From Neurospora intermedia (lineage: Eukaryota > Ascomycota > Sordariomycetes > Sordariales > Sordariaceae), in NCBI GenBank assembly GCA_037102815.1, contig BTPP01000004.1, positions 62,001 to 126,000 on the forward strand: 64,000 nt of DNA, in the 5' to 3' direction. The notes under the pieces were generated by a model. The model searched no databases, was not told where the DNA came from, and saw only the letters and a program-made list of their open reading frames with translations. Position numbers and translations under genes: made by a program. Each line of letters opens with the position of its first letter. Within the stretch, counting starts at the first letter, position 1. Shown here piece by piece: positions 45,714-57,768 of this stretch.

Positions 45714-48700
45714 AGGTAGATAGTGAAGTTGAAGGGGATCGGGTCTGGTGTGAATAAATGTCCAGTAACTAGAGGTAGTGTGTTGACACGGGAGGTGTAC
45801 TTTTTGAAGGTGAAAATAAGAAACTTGGAGTGGTGTATTCTTCTCCTGTATAGATGTAGTTGGGGGATTATACCTTGGCTAGACTAGTGTAGACGTGGTA
45901 TTAATAATTTAATGTAGACACGAGGGCAACCTTTGTATACCTCTACAATTTCAACAGAAGCTGACCAACGGAAACAGATGGCGTGATTGGAGACACCAGG
46001 ACAGGACTTGTGTGGGAGCGCACTCAGGTGCAGATCTTGAGGCAGCTGAGATCCTTTCTCAAGACGATTCCAGAAGTAAAATGACGTCTTTGACCCTCAA
46101 AAGCACGGCCTAGGGAAGAGTAGGGTAGTAATAGAGCTCTCAAGATGACCTACGAAGAGATTGTAAGTTTACCACAGAAACAGAGTCAGAGTGTCCTTGT
46201 AGCATTCGAAGGTGAAGTATCGTGATAAAAAAATGCCATCAATGTTCTGTGTAACATCTCATTGGTCAGCCCTAGTTGTGGACCCACAGACAGCGCCCTC
46301 AACCTCTCTATCGAATCCGACGGACGGCAAGATTAAGCTCACATGCTGGACATCAGATGAGCCTGATGAGGCAGAGGAGGACGGGAAGAGCCAGGCTGCC
46401 CGCTGAGAAAAGAGGAGAGTCATTGTATTCGGAAGAGGAACTGGACCCAGATGCTAGCTAGTGATCATCGGGCCAGAGCTGCAGCATCAAGATTATGCGC
46501 ATAGGATGATGAGTGAAAGAGTTAATAAGAGTAAAAAAGTTCTAAGGGAGAAAAGCATATGGACAAAAGCGGGTTAAACAAAAAATGCAAAAAGAAAAGA
46601 ACATACAACACCTGGGATTCGCTGGTCGTCACCGACCCAACTACTAGTCAGGCCCTCACTGGCTTATCTATGGGAGAGCGGACGGGATCCCGAGTTTTCC
46701 AGTGGGTATGGTCGTATGTGATATGATAGGTGGTAAGTTGGGTTTATATTGGTGGTCTAAGAGGAACAACAAGGAGATAGATGGCTCTGTTGGTTGGGGG
46801 AATGTCGTCCGATTTCCATGGGGAGAACATCGGGCAGTTCCACTTTTAGTCGCATGCCTACAGCAAGTAGGTCCGATCGATGGATGATCAAGCTATGGTA
46901 ATTCAGTTTCGTGTCAACTGCACTTGGAGGGCAGTTCACTTCTTCTTCTAGTCTTGAATGTTCAATCAATTCAACCTCTAGGGTACACTGGGCAGAGTGC
47001 TTGTAGACATTGTCACGATTGCCACTGACCATGACGCATCGGCAAAAGAAATACCCCTAATACGGCGCACATTGGTAGCCGCGTGCATAAACGATTGCTA
47101 AGCATTGTTGATATCAAGTGCCAGCGCAAAAGGGTATCAATCGATCTGATAATGTCAGGAAAATCCAAGGTCACACCCAAAATAAAAAAAAAGTGTTGAG
47201 GATTTTTCCTGCAGCGAAGAAGGAAAGTTGGGTTGGGAGAGTTGCAGCCAGTGGCACTTCCTTTGGCTGACCCCACTTGGCATTGTTGTCGTCCAGTCGT
47301 CCAGTCCATGCTGCTAGCTTCGCAACTGTGGTTCGTTTCAGGGTTGCATGTGAAATCGTCCGTCTTCGGAAGCTCGTTGGTTTTTTTTCTTTTTTTCGGG
47401 TTGGTTTGAAGGTTGCCAGCCCACGCGGTGAACATAGACTAGGGTACATGAAGCGAATGTCTCACAATCACAAGCCATAAAGCGGGCTTTGATAAGTACC
47501 TACCATACACATGGAAGGTCGGTCTGAAGAAGACTGAGTGCCCTGGCATGCCCGGCAGTGGAAGTGTTCCGTGGTTTGATCTGCTTCCACTTGTGAAGTG
47601 GAAGCGAGCCGGTGCGTGGACCCTAGGTCTTGCTCCAGATAACCCCCGCCTGCCTGCCTGCCTGCCCCTGCCCCTGCCCCTCGAGTTGCCTGCCCGCTGC
47701 CGTAGCCCCCCCAAAGTCGAGAACTGGACGGGCTGCGGATCTGGCCGATTCAGAATGTCAAATTGCAAGCAGACACGACGCTAAGACCCTTTGTGCATGG
47801 ACTAGGCAGGGGCTGCCATTTCCTATTGGTGCGAATTTGGGCGGTGAAAAGTCTGGGGCAGGCAAGGGCAAGGCCACCAAATTTGGAAACCGAGTTTTTC
47901 TTGTTTTGGGAATTGATGGTCGCCCGACTCGAGAGGGTTTGAGACAACTTGAGCTGAAGCTGACGGCTCAACGGTGCTGCAGAATATCCGGGGAAGAGCT
48001 GAAATATGGATATGTAGGTAGGTACTTAGTAGTGTAGTGTACATGTAAAGTGCAAAAAGAATTGGAGCTCGAGGAAAAAGAAGTGGAAAAGGAATGCTTC
48101 TATGGAAGAAAGGTACAAAGTCCCAGCGAAGAAGAACTGCTCACCGCGCCATGGTTCGTTCGCTGGCAACCTCCAGGAAAAATAGAAAAGCCAAACCGAC
48201 TTTCATCAAGGCCGATCTGCAGAACCCCTATCAGATTAGGCGCAAAGAGGATGAGCAACCCAAGGAAAAGTCTGGCCACCCCATTGGTTCCCCGCCAGTT
48301 GAATGTCAACCCTTCACCTCACCTCTCGCCTCGCAACCGACATGGATCTTGTGCTTTCAATCCTCAATCTTCACCGCAGTGTGAAGTCCGTCCGTCTAGT
48401 ACTTGTACACTACCGGTGAACCACTACTATCAGACCAACAGATCCAAAATCACAAGCATTTCGTTTCCCCCTTCGTCTCCTATTGGTATCTTCGTCTCCC
48501 TTTTTCTTTTGTTTTTGCCATTGGTCTCCTCCCCAGTCGAACTTCAAACCACTCACCCCTCTCCTCGTTCCAGCCCGTCCTCTCCCGAATCTGGATCCTC
48601 CTGCCCGAACCCGCTCGTTTCGCTTTCGCTGGTGACGGTTGGTCAGTGTCAAAGATAAACCGCGCTAAGCATTTTCGCCTTGTGGATACCGTCTCCCAAA

Positions 48701-49361
48701 CTGTCCCTGGGCCTGGGGGGGCCCCTGAGGAGCCACCTATGTTACCCCCCCCCCCCCCCCCCCCCCCCCTTGCGAGTGAGGGGAAGGTCAAGCCAAGGAC
48801 CCCAGGTATGGAGACCAAGAAATACAATAAATTAAATCAGAAAAATGATTAGAAAAATCAAAAGTGAAGAAGGAAGAGAGGGCAAGAAACACTGCAACGA
48901 ATGCGCACATGGGACAACAAAAGGGAGACGGGAAAAAAAGGAGCGCCGAACGATATCGGGGCCGTGCAGGGTTGAAGACGGTACAAAAAAGAGAGAAAAA
49001 AGGAGCTAGCGCAATGCCTGTTGTCTGGGCAAGGTCCAGTACACTAGGATGCAGCTTGCGTGCTGATTAGATAGACTAGCTCACGCAGATAGAAGGAGAC
49101 CCCATAACTTTTTTTTTCCCATCCCATCCCATCCACCACCCTTTTGGCCGTCCCGTCCCCGATTTCCCTCTTCCTTTTTTTGTTCTTCTTTTCTCCCGAG
49201 CTTCTTCGTTTTCCTCCCATCACCAATTTCTTTTTCTGAAAGAGGTGTGTCGAGTGTGAGTTGAACCTCAGGTCTTCTTCCACACTACCTCTACCCTCCT
49301 CTCCCTACCTCTTTCTTCACTTCTTGGATATCCTCAAGAAATATCACCACACCCAACAAAC
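45714..49361. other. 3.6-kb intergenic region
   Basis: No convincing gene is present. An ATG followed by six codons and GTAAGT (about 46145-46162) looks like the start of a small spliced gene, but no continuing exon can be supported. Simple-sequence tracts include CTGC/CCCTGC repeats (47648-47681) and a run of 25 C (48745-48769). The last 300 bases are pyrimidine-rich and form the probable promoter and leader of the desaturase gene, a typical arrangement for a strongly expressed fungal gene. Confidence 0.5.
48745..48769. repeat. Homopolymer run of 25 cytosines
   Basis: An uninterrupted run of 25 C lies about 590 bp upstream of the desaturase start, flanked by GTTA and TTGCG. Such runs are prone to length error in sequencing and can form G-quadruplex or i-motif structures. 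True length is uncertain. Confidence 0.85.
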
Positions 49362-50822
49362 ATGACGGTCACCACCCGCAGCCACAAGGCCGCGGCCGCC
49401 ACCGAGCCCGAGGTTGTCAGCACCGGCGTTGACGCCGTCTCTGCTGCTGCTCCCTCCTCCTCTTCTTCCAGCCAAAAGTCGGCCGAGCCCATCGAATACC
49501 CCGACATCAAGACCATCCGCGACGCCATCCCCGACCACTGCTTCCGCCCGCGCGTCTGGATCTCCATGGCCTACTTCATCCGCGACTTCGCCATGGCCTT
49601 TGGCCTCGGCTACCTCGCCTGGCAGTACATCCCCCTGATCGCCTCCACCCCGCTCCGCTACGGCGCCTGGGCTCTGTACGGCTACCTCCAGGGTCTCGTC
49701 TGCACGGGCATCTGGATTCTGGCGCACGAGTGCGGCCACGGCGCCTTCTCGAGGCACACGTGGTTCAACAACGTCATGGGGTGGATTGGCCACTCCTTCC
49801 TCTTGGTCCCTTACTTCAGCTGGAAGTTCAGCCACCATCGCCACCATCGCTTCACCGGCCACATGGAGAAGGACATGGCGTTTGTGCCTGCCACCGAGGC
49901 TGATCGCAACCAGAGGAAGCTGGCCAACTTGTACATGGATAAGGAGACGGCCGAGATGTTTGAGGATGTGCCCATTGTCCAGCTCGTCAAGCTCATCGCC
50001 CACCAGCTGGCCGGCTGGCAGATGTACCTGCTCTTCAACGTCTCCGCCGGTAAGGGCAGCAAGCAGTGGGAGACTGGCAAGGGCAGCATGGGCTGGTTAA
50101 GGGTTAGCCACTTTGAGCCTTCCTCTGCTGTGTTCCGCAACTCCGAGGCCATCTACATTGCCCTGTCCGATCTTGGTCTCATGATCATGGGCTATATCCT
50201 CTACCAGGCCGCGCAGGTTGTTGGCTGGCAGATGGTTGGTCTGCTGTACTTCCAGCAGTACTTCTGGGTTCACCACTGGTTGGGTAAGTTGTCTCTCGCT
50301 CCTTTCGCCTCTGTCTGGTGGTTCCTGTGATCTTTGTGGAATCAGCGCACTAACTCTCGCTCCCTCTCAAAACAGTCGCCATCACTTACCTCCACCACAC
50401 CCACGAGGAAGTCCACCACTTTGACGCCGACTCGTGGACCTTCGTCAAGGGCGCTCTCGCCACCGTCGACCGCGATTTCGGCTTCATTGGCAAGCACCTC
50501 TTCCACAACATTATCGACCACCACGTCGTCCACCACTTGTTCCCGTAAGTTTTTAGATGTTCCCTGCTATTTTCTCAATCAAAATTACCCCCCTCAATGT
50601 CCCTCGCTAACGCCCCAAATCCTGCACAGTCGCATCCCCTTCTACTACGCCGAAGAAGCCACCAACTCGATCCGCCCCATGCTCGGCCCCCTCTACCACC
50701 GCGACGACCGCTCCTTCATGGGCCAGCTGTGGTACAACTTCACCCACTGCAAGTGGGTCGTTCCGGACCCCCAGGTCCCCGGCGCGCTTATTTGGGCGCA
50801 CACCGTTCAGACCACCCAGTAA
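49362..50822 (+). CDS. Delta-12 (omega-6) type fatty acid desaturase
   Basis: The enzyme is an ER membrane di-iron desaturase, most likely converting oleate to linoleate in phospholipids. Exons are 49362-50283, 50376-50544 and 50630-50822 (427 residues), with GTAAGT donors at both introns. The three histidine boxes are HECGH (122-126), HHRHH (158-162) and HVVHH (357-361). Two hydrophobic blocks, near residues 70-120 and 235-300, give the usual four membrane passes. The first 45 residues are a Ser/Ala-rich cytosolic leader. The sequence after box three (LFPRIPFYYAEEAT) resembles FAD2-type Delta-12 enzymes. A bifunctional or omega-3 activity cannot be excluded. The start ATG lies in context CAACAAACATGAC. 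Confidence 0.93.
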
Positions 50823-52740
50823 GCGGTTCTTCTCTGCTTCTTGGGGGGCACTCTGAGGAGGCTACCTACCTACCTAGGTAGTCGAGTGCTGGCTGCTGCT
50901 GTGGTTTAGTGCTACCTACTTCGGTAGCTCTAACCAGTACCAGAAGAACGATGTTGCGAAAAAAAAGGGAGAAAGACAGGAAGAAAAGGAAAACAAGAAA
51001 TCTCAACTCTTCTACATGATTGATGGATCTGATTGATGGATCTGTATCACGTTTTGATTGGTTCGGTCGGTCAAAAGGCGTAAACGGTCACCATTGAAAG
51101 GTCTAGATACCTCGGTACCTGGGATTTTTCATCAAACAAATGATAGACGAGAGAGAGTCTGGTAGAATAGAGGTATGGTAGATCTGGAAGCTATTAGACT
51201 TACTAGAGCTATAGATAGACAAAGAGGATAGAGCGAGGGTATGTGTGTGTAGAGGTAGAGATGCATCATAGAAGGGAGGGCATGCATGCATGCATGATTG
51301 AAGAACCAAAAAATGATACCCACCATAAACATCCAGAGCTTACCTACCTATTGAGGTGTTTCCCTGTGTGTCCTGCGAGAAATGATCTGATTCGCCCGAA
51401 GATGAACAGCCCCAGAAGCTGTGCTCGAAGGGTGAAAGCTGGTTGAGATCACCTGCGGCTGGTCAATTAAATCAAAACATCCATCTCCAGGTTATCTCGG
51501 TCGACGAAAGAAAGGGTACGGAAATTAGTCTACTCACCTCATCTTGACAAAATTCCGATACATCTCACATCATCACTCAACACCAGCAGTGCCCGGGACC
51601 GCACCACATAAACAAAGAACCAAACATCAAAGTCGTATTTTCATCTACTTACTACCTTACTTTCCCACTACCAATCAAAGTTGCCATGTTCATCGATACC
51701 TAGAGTATCCATCATGTCCGCAATCCTCCCTCCTCCCATCAGTGCGAACGATCATCCTGTCAATTTTCCCCCAACCGACAGGACAGTCTGATCAACACCG
51801 AACCCTTTTGTACTTTGCTTGCTTGCCAAGTTACCGTAAGAAAGTGGTGGAACTTGCAATCTAGGTTTCCAAAGAATAACTCAACACATTCTCGAACCAT
51901 TCGATCCCGATCCGATCTGGTGCTGTTCCAAGTCAACCATAAGGGTAAAAAAGACCTTTTTTTCCGTTTTTCTCCACGTGACCTTTCCGATTTCCGTCAT
52001 TCCCCCCCCCAATTCTTTCCTCCTTCCTCTTGTCTGTTTACAGCTCCTTTTCCGGTCTTCGCTCAACGAACACGCCCACAAACCGTTCAAAAGCAGCCTC
52101 ACTAAAGTGCCTGTCTCTCTCGCCATGTTCTCGCCGTCCTATCAAAACAGATAGGCCCACGCATTGTCCTTCATCTCGCAACAAGAACAAAGAGTAAGAT
52201 ATGGACAAAACAAAGGGACATAAAAGAAAGGTGAAAAACACACCGCTCTCAAAAGCCCTGAATCCCTGAAAATGACAAAACGATAAAGATAACCCACGGA
52301 TCGCTTGTCGCGCGGTATCTCGTCAAGTAATGGCTGTACAAGAATGTACACGAAACCTAAGCCGAAAAGAGCCAGAGGACCAGAAAAACCACATAACCAA
52401 ACCAAAAACGCCGTCATTGCCTCATTAGATGTCTCTTGAAGATTCCATCAGTGTCATCCTTGTGGCCTCCCAACAATCCCAGTTCCATCCCCCATCCCCC
52501 ATGACCCATTTCGACCACAAGCCCCTTTCCTAAGCCTGTCCGACCTCCCAGATTGTTTCCCAGTGTCGACTCGTATCGTCCTGTTAACCGTCGAATCTTG
52601 TTGAAACGTAATAAAAGTTGCTCACGTAATGATAACATTGGATGTGGACGTTCATGAAAGCATATATGCCGGGACAGAATTTGCCGTGATAAATACGAAA
52701 AATGTAGCAAATGGTGTCTGAAGTTGTCATTGTCAACAGT
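50823..52740. other. Convergent 3' region, 1.9 kb
   Basis: The desaturase and the zinc-finger gene face each other across this gap. It contains TACCTACCTACCTAGGTAG (50863-50881), a GCATGCATGCATGCATG microsatellite near 51280, and no coding frame with support. An unusually long 3' UTR for either gene is possible. Confidence 0.5.
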
Positions 52741-55700
52741 TTATTCCATGGCCGCAACGGACTTCTCAGCGCGCGCGCGCATGTGATCCGCATGGGTTTC
52801 GAGACAAGAGGAGATCAAACGAGTTACTAAGAGTTGATTAGCGTTTGCTTTCTCAATTACGTCTGGCGGGAAATAAAACTTACCCGGCCACACAGCGCCC
52901 TTGTCAATGAGATACGCCGTGATCCGTAGTATCTTTGCCGCATAACCCATATGATCATCCCGCTGACCACTGTTGACATTGTTGAGACCATCGCCATTGA
53001 GACCATGAGACGTCTGGTCCGCATTCATCTTGAGCTCCGCCCGCTGAATTATCTCTTGAATCTTACCCAACAGCTTGATGTCATCGTCTTCCAGGAGAAC
53101 CACCGCGGGTACTTCTTTTAGGTCGACATCGTCCCGACCAAGAATCCCCAGGTATCGCCCAACGCGGTCTTGCAGCGTGGCAACCCACTCAGCCAGAACC
53201 TGTGCGCAATCAAACGTGCAGATGGCTGACTGCACAGGCAGCTCGCGAGCGGTCGCATCGGCAAACGTTACATTGAACTTGTCCGCATTGAGCAACGAAT
53301 CAGCCGCAATGAAACCTGCCTTTCGGAGATGGCGTTCTCTCCGTGGATCGGACTTGTTGTTCGTAATAGCAAGTGGCGACTGGCCGAGATTCAGATTGGA
53401 AAAGGCTTCAGGCCTGGCGGTATTCGTGTCTTCTGGTGTAAGATTGATAGCGATTGGGGTCTGCTCTGCATGTTGGACTATCTCAGAGCCGCGAGCCAGC
53501 TCCTCTGCCATGCCATCCCAATCCCGCTGCCAAAACTTCTCTTTGACGCGAGAAAAGTTAACGTAGAGACGGACGTAGGCAAGATCAAGCAACGGAATGG
53601 CATCAGCGGCAAGCGGCCCCTTACCAAACGGATTTGGACGCTCTGGGCTATGGTGGGGATTGCTCTCCCATACGGCTTTCCACGCGCGAAGAGCTGGCTC
53701 AATGTGTCGATGCATCTTTTCAGTCTCTTCATTCGTCCAAACCTTGTTGTGGTGGCGTTGGCGAGTTTCCCAGATGTAGTTGTGCAGGGCATTGATAAGA
53801 ATAAGACAACCAAACGTGCTTGGCTTCGGAAGGTTAGTGGTGGAAAAATCGTTGCCGTCCGCCAACCTTGAAGCCACTTTCTGTCTCTGGAGGAGTGCCC
53901 CCAGGGCCTCGTGAAACGTCATCCGGTTATGGTTTGCGGCCGCGACGCCACCCTGAGCATGGAAGATTTGACTGGAATCCGCAGCAAAGAACTCTTCATC
54001 ACATGGGAGGTCGAGGAAGATTTCGGAGTTAGTCAAGGCTGGCGTGTGGTTATAAGCGGATACCACAAGGCTAGAAAGAATAAACACGGTATAGAGCGTC
54101 CGCTTCCTCTCTTCCATGGACTTCCAGCGGAGCCATTCCACCTCTGCCGCGTTCCAGCTTACATCCATATCCATCGTATCGACATCGACGCTGGGCTCGA
54201 TCCTGATCGGGTTCAGCAGCTCAGCTCCTTGGGCCAGACTTACCAGCGCGGCAGCGTGGGTTGACGCAATTTCGCCGGAACGCTTGTCGCCGCAATTGTG
54301 GCCGTAAATGACGTTGAGGAGCATGGCTTGAACAAGCCAGACGGGCGTCTCTACCGGGTTTTCCTGCTGCTGTAACGTATGTTCCGACATGGACGGTCGT
54401 CGGAAATCTGCCTTCCTAACGTTTGCTTTTCTTCTCTCATCAAGGTATAATTGGATCATCTTTTTCGCCATACCGAACAAATCCATCGATATCTGCTGCT
54501 CCATCTCGTAGAGGGCACCGATCGCCGCCATTGAAAGGAGAAGGCAGCCGCTTCCGCCAATACCGTTATCCTGTCCGTTAACCGGGAGCGTGGGAACGTC
54601 GAACGAGAGTGTCGGTATGTGGAGGAACGGCAGATGTGGGTGGAAATATCGCAAATAAGCACTGACGTATCGTTGGAGATCGTGGGTGTTCGGGAGGGCG
54701 TTGGGGAGCTCGGTGCTGGTGGTTGTCGTCGGCGATTGTGTCGACAACGGGGAGCTGCTGGTTGTCGCGTACGAGTATCTTCGAGCTCCGAACTGGGAAG
54801 CCTGGGAGGCCGTCAGGGCACCTAGGATGGCATGTCTTGTTGAATCAGTGATTGTCGAGACGGGTAAGGTGCCATGAGTACTACCATTCATGGACGACGG
54901 CGTCTCCGGGCCGGCACCGAAATTGTTCAGTGCATTGTTCATGTTTTGACCATTGAGGCCCGAGAACATGTTGGGACTTAGCGAGTTCATTGAGGGCGGT
55001 GGTGTCGAAAAGTAGGCATCGCCCATATTCTTGCTGGATGGAGCGGGCTGCGGCGAAAGGGGGACCCCGGTCAAGAGATCGGGGAATACGGTGTTGCCCA
55101 TGTCGCCGAGAGAAAACGAGTTGGGTATTTGCGGGGGCCCCATTATACTGCCCTGCCAGATCGAGCTCGTCTCCACAGCGGGAGCGCGGTGGTTCGATCC
55201 ATCCACCATTACGTCGCTGATGCCGCTCTGGCTGGCAGTGCTAATGGCCGAAGGCGAGGATCGGTCAAGGACATGGTCGTGAAGATCGTTGTTGAAGGAC
55301 ATTTGCTGGTCAAAACCTTGTAGCCAGTCAAAGTTATCATCCAGATGCTGGCCGCCTGTCATATCAGGAAGCCCGTGGGGAAAGGGAGATAAGGGGTCTA
55401 CGCCCATCAGGTTCGGCGAATCACTGTAATGAAGTGCATTGGGGTTGATGGTCGAGGCCGGGCTAAACAGCATCGAGGGGTCCCCGAAGTCGAACTCTGG
55501 GTTGAAGGGCATAATGGGAGCTGTCCTCAAGCCTGTAGAGAAGTCCATGCCGTTCATGGTATGAGTCTCCAGTTTAGGGAGTCCGTGAGGAACGCCGCGC
55601 TGCACCATGGCGTTGGCCATCCCGGTATAAGCGTGATGATCAAAGTTGTGGTGAGGGAAGCCAGCCAAGCTGGGATGTCGGCTGTGTTGTGGTGGCATAG

Positions 55701-56492
55701 CCCTGGCCGCCTGAGCATTGGCCGCAGCGATCAACTGCATTGTCGTAGTGTCGACGTGACTAATGGTGTTTGCTCGAGGCCGCATGGCAGCAGTGACTGC
55801 TGCTTGGGCTGCAGCATTGGGGCCAGGGCCAGCGACGCTATTCTTGCGGACCCGATTGTTACCACCGGCCATAGGCGCGCTCGTGCTCTCGCGGCGATTG
55901 CGAGGACGCGACGATGGGGTGGTAGTCTGATGTAGCTTCTGCTGGTGCCTCAACAACAGATCTCTGCGGGCAAAGCATCTTGCGCAATCTGGGCACTCGA
56001 AGGGCTTTTCTTTGGTGTGGGATCGCTCGTGGCGCTTGAGGTGTTCCAGACGGGCAAAGGACCGCTGGCATGTTCCGCAGACGTGAGGACGGGGTTTGTC
56101 GGTCTTGGGTGGAGGGAAGTTGTTGGCAGGAGCAGCGGGGACTTGGGTATTCACTGTGATGGTCGCGGCTTTCAAAGTCAGCCATTCATGGTCAGCCAAG
56201 CAGCTCAAGGTCCAAGAGGAATGGGAAGACCACGCGACGATTGATGGTCATTGAGAGGGCTCAAGAAAAGCATGGAAGTAGGCAGCAATGGATAAGGCGA
56301 TCCCGCGGAGGGGTGGTAAGTAAAGTAGTAAAGCAGCAAAGCAGCAGAGGGGCATGTGTTGGGCATACCAGGCTCATCACCAGCAACGGGAGGTTTCCCA
56401 CTGGTCGGCGATGGGGATGCCGACGTTGTCGAGTTGTTGGACATGTTGGTGTCGACCTCGAGCTTGCCGGCGGGGTCGCTCGAGAGGGGCAT
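52741..56492 (-). CDS. ADR1-type C2H2 zinc-finger regulator with fungal TF domain
   Basis: Exons are 56492-56369, 56168-52884 and 52826-52741 (1164 residues). Intron 1 (200 nt) has donor GTATGC and acceptor GAAAG. Intron 2 (57 nt) has donor GTAAGT and acceptor TTAG, and its length is a multiple of three without an in-frame stop. Two adjacent C2H2 fingers occupy residues 72-92 (C72, C75, H88, H92) and 100-121 (C100, C103, H116, H121), with the [15 protein letters not shown] linker and RRDLLLRH pattern of yeast Adr1. About residues 537-830 ([20 protein letters not shown]) form the fungal-specific transcription factor homology domain. A Met/Asn/Gln/Ser-rich segment lies between. It probably regulates carbon or lipid metabolism genes, inferred from Adr1 and AmdX. 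Confidence 0.92.
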
Positions 56493-57651
56493 TGTGTGCG
56501 GTAAAGAAGAAGAAGAAGGGGAAAGGGCAATACAGGATCAATTGAAAGCTTGTTGGTAGTATGATGGATCAAACTAGCTTTGTGCGGGTGGCACGGAAAG
56601 AATCGAGGCGACAATGCTTGTTTGGGTTGTTGTCAAAGGGAAGAGCAGCGAAGCTCAGTCGGCTGTAGAAGAGGACTGGGGGACGCTGTTTTGGTTCAGG
56701 CACCGCCCGACAGATACAGCAGCGTATTAACCGATGACAGGCGAGATCGATGGGTACCTAATCGTCTGGTGTTTGAATATCGTACGGCAGAATTCTCGTC
56801 CGATGGAAGTGGGCAGTTATTTGAGAGATCTGACCGCAGGCTGTAGCTTTGACGACGACGATGGGAGTTGCTAGTAGTAGAGATGGTTGTGGTGGGGATT
56901 GATTGAGGTGGGCGTCTTGATGGTGGAGGTGGCGGCGGCGGTGGTAGTGGTGGTCCGAGAGAATAACAGTACAGCGCCCCGAATCAGCGGCAGCATGCTA
57001 GGGATTCCGACGACATCAACAACTATAACAACAACAACAAAAAACAGACAGATGGCAATTCCGCTGGCGTCAACTCAAAGGTCCGTCTCTACTATGTAAA
57101 TATCTAGGTACCTAGTCTGTTAGTTCAATTGTTTCACCGTAGCTCGATATTATTTTTGGTGTTGTTCGAACCTGATGATTGTTAGGTGTAATTCTGTTGA
57201 TCGGCTGTTTCGAAGCCAGACCCGACCGGAACTGTGACTCGAGTGGAAGGAAAGAGACGGGACGTGGACGGCGTGGTGAAGGCGGCATGGAAGGGGCAGA
57301 AAGCAGAAGGCCAAAATGCTGGACCGGGGGGGCAAAAGTGGACGCCTGGAGGGGGACGGGGAAAACTGAACAGTTCGCAGCTCACTGTGCACCTACTCAG
57401 TGAAGAAGAAGAAGTGAAAGTGACCGAGTGTTACTAGTAGTACTATAACCGTGTCCCACTGTGAACGACCTCGAGAATCCGTCTCCATCGGCTCGGCTGG
57501 CATTAACTTCCACTTACTATGTAGTTTGGAAGCTGTGATGACTGGATGAATGAAATGCCGTAATATAACAGGTCATTAGAGACCCTTCATCCAGCCAGGT
57601 TAGGTACTGGCTTCCATGTTCCTGTCCCGTCGTATGTAATAGGGTAGTAGG
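56493..57651. promoter_or_regulatory. 5' flank of the zinc-finger gene
   Basis: This 1.16-kb stretch lies between the start of the zinc-finger gene and a damaged transposon. It contains GGTGGAGGTGGCGGCGG and (CAA)n-like simple repeats (about 56920-57050) and no supported gene. It presumably holds a long 5' leader and promoter. Confidence 0.45.
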
Positions 57652-57653
57652 TA

Positions 57654-57768
57654 ACCGTGGGTGTGTGGTTGGGGATATCTGTAGAAGCACGCAACACCCA
57701 CTCTCTTACAGAGAGTAGGTAAAAAAATCGAGGGACAGCCAGGAATCGAGGGTCAGTCAAATCCGTAC
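57654..57768 (+). repeat. Left terminal inverted repeat of the transposon
   Basis: This 115-bp arm begins ACCGTGGGTG directly after TA. Compared with the right arm it carries five differences, every one an A here opposite a G there on the same strand. It includes a short imperfect hairpin (ACCCACTCTCT / AGAGAGTAGGT). Confidence 0.92.

Noticed and set aside
46145-46406. Possible small spliced gene beginning ATG-ACC-TAC with a GTAAGT donor
   Set aside because: No acceptor gives a convincing continuation; the peptide downstream is short and unrecognised.
48050-48658. A 202-codon plus-strand frame upstream of the desaturase
   Set aside because: It starts without ATG, is low in complexity, and lies in what looks like promoter sequence with a C run.
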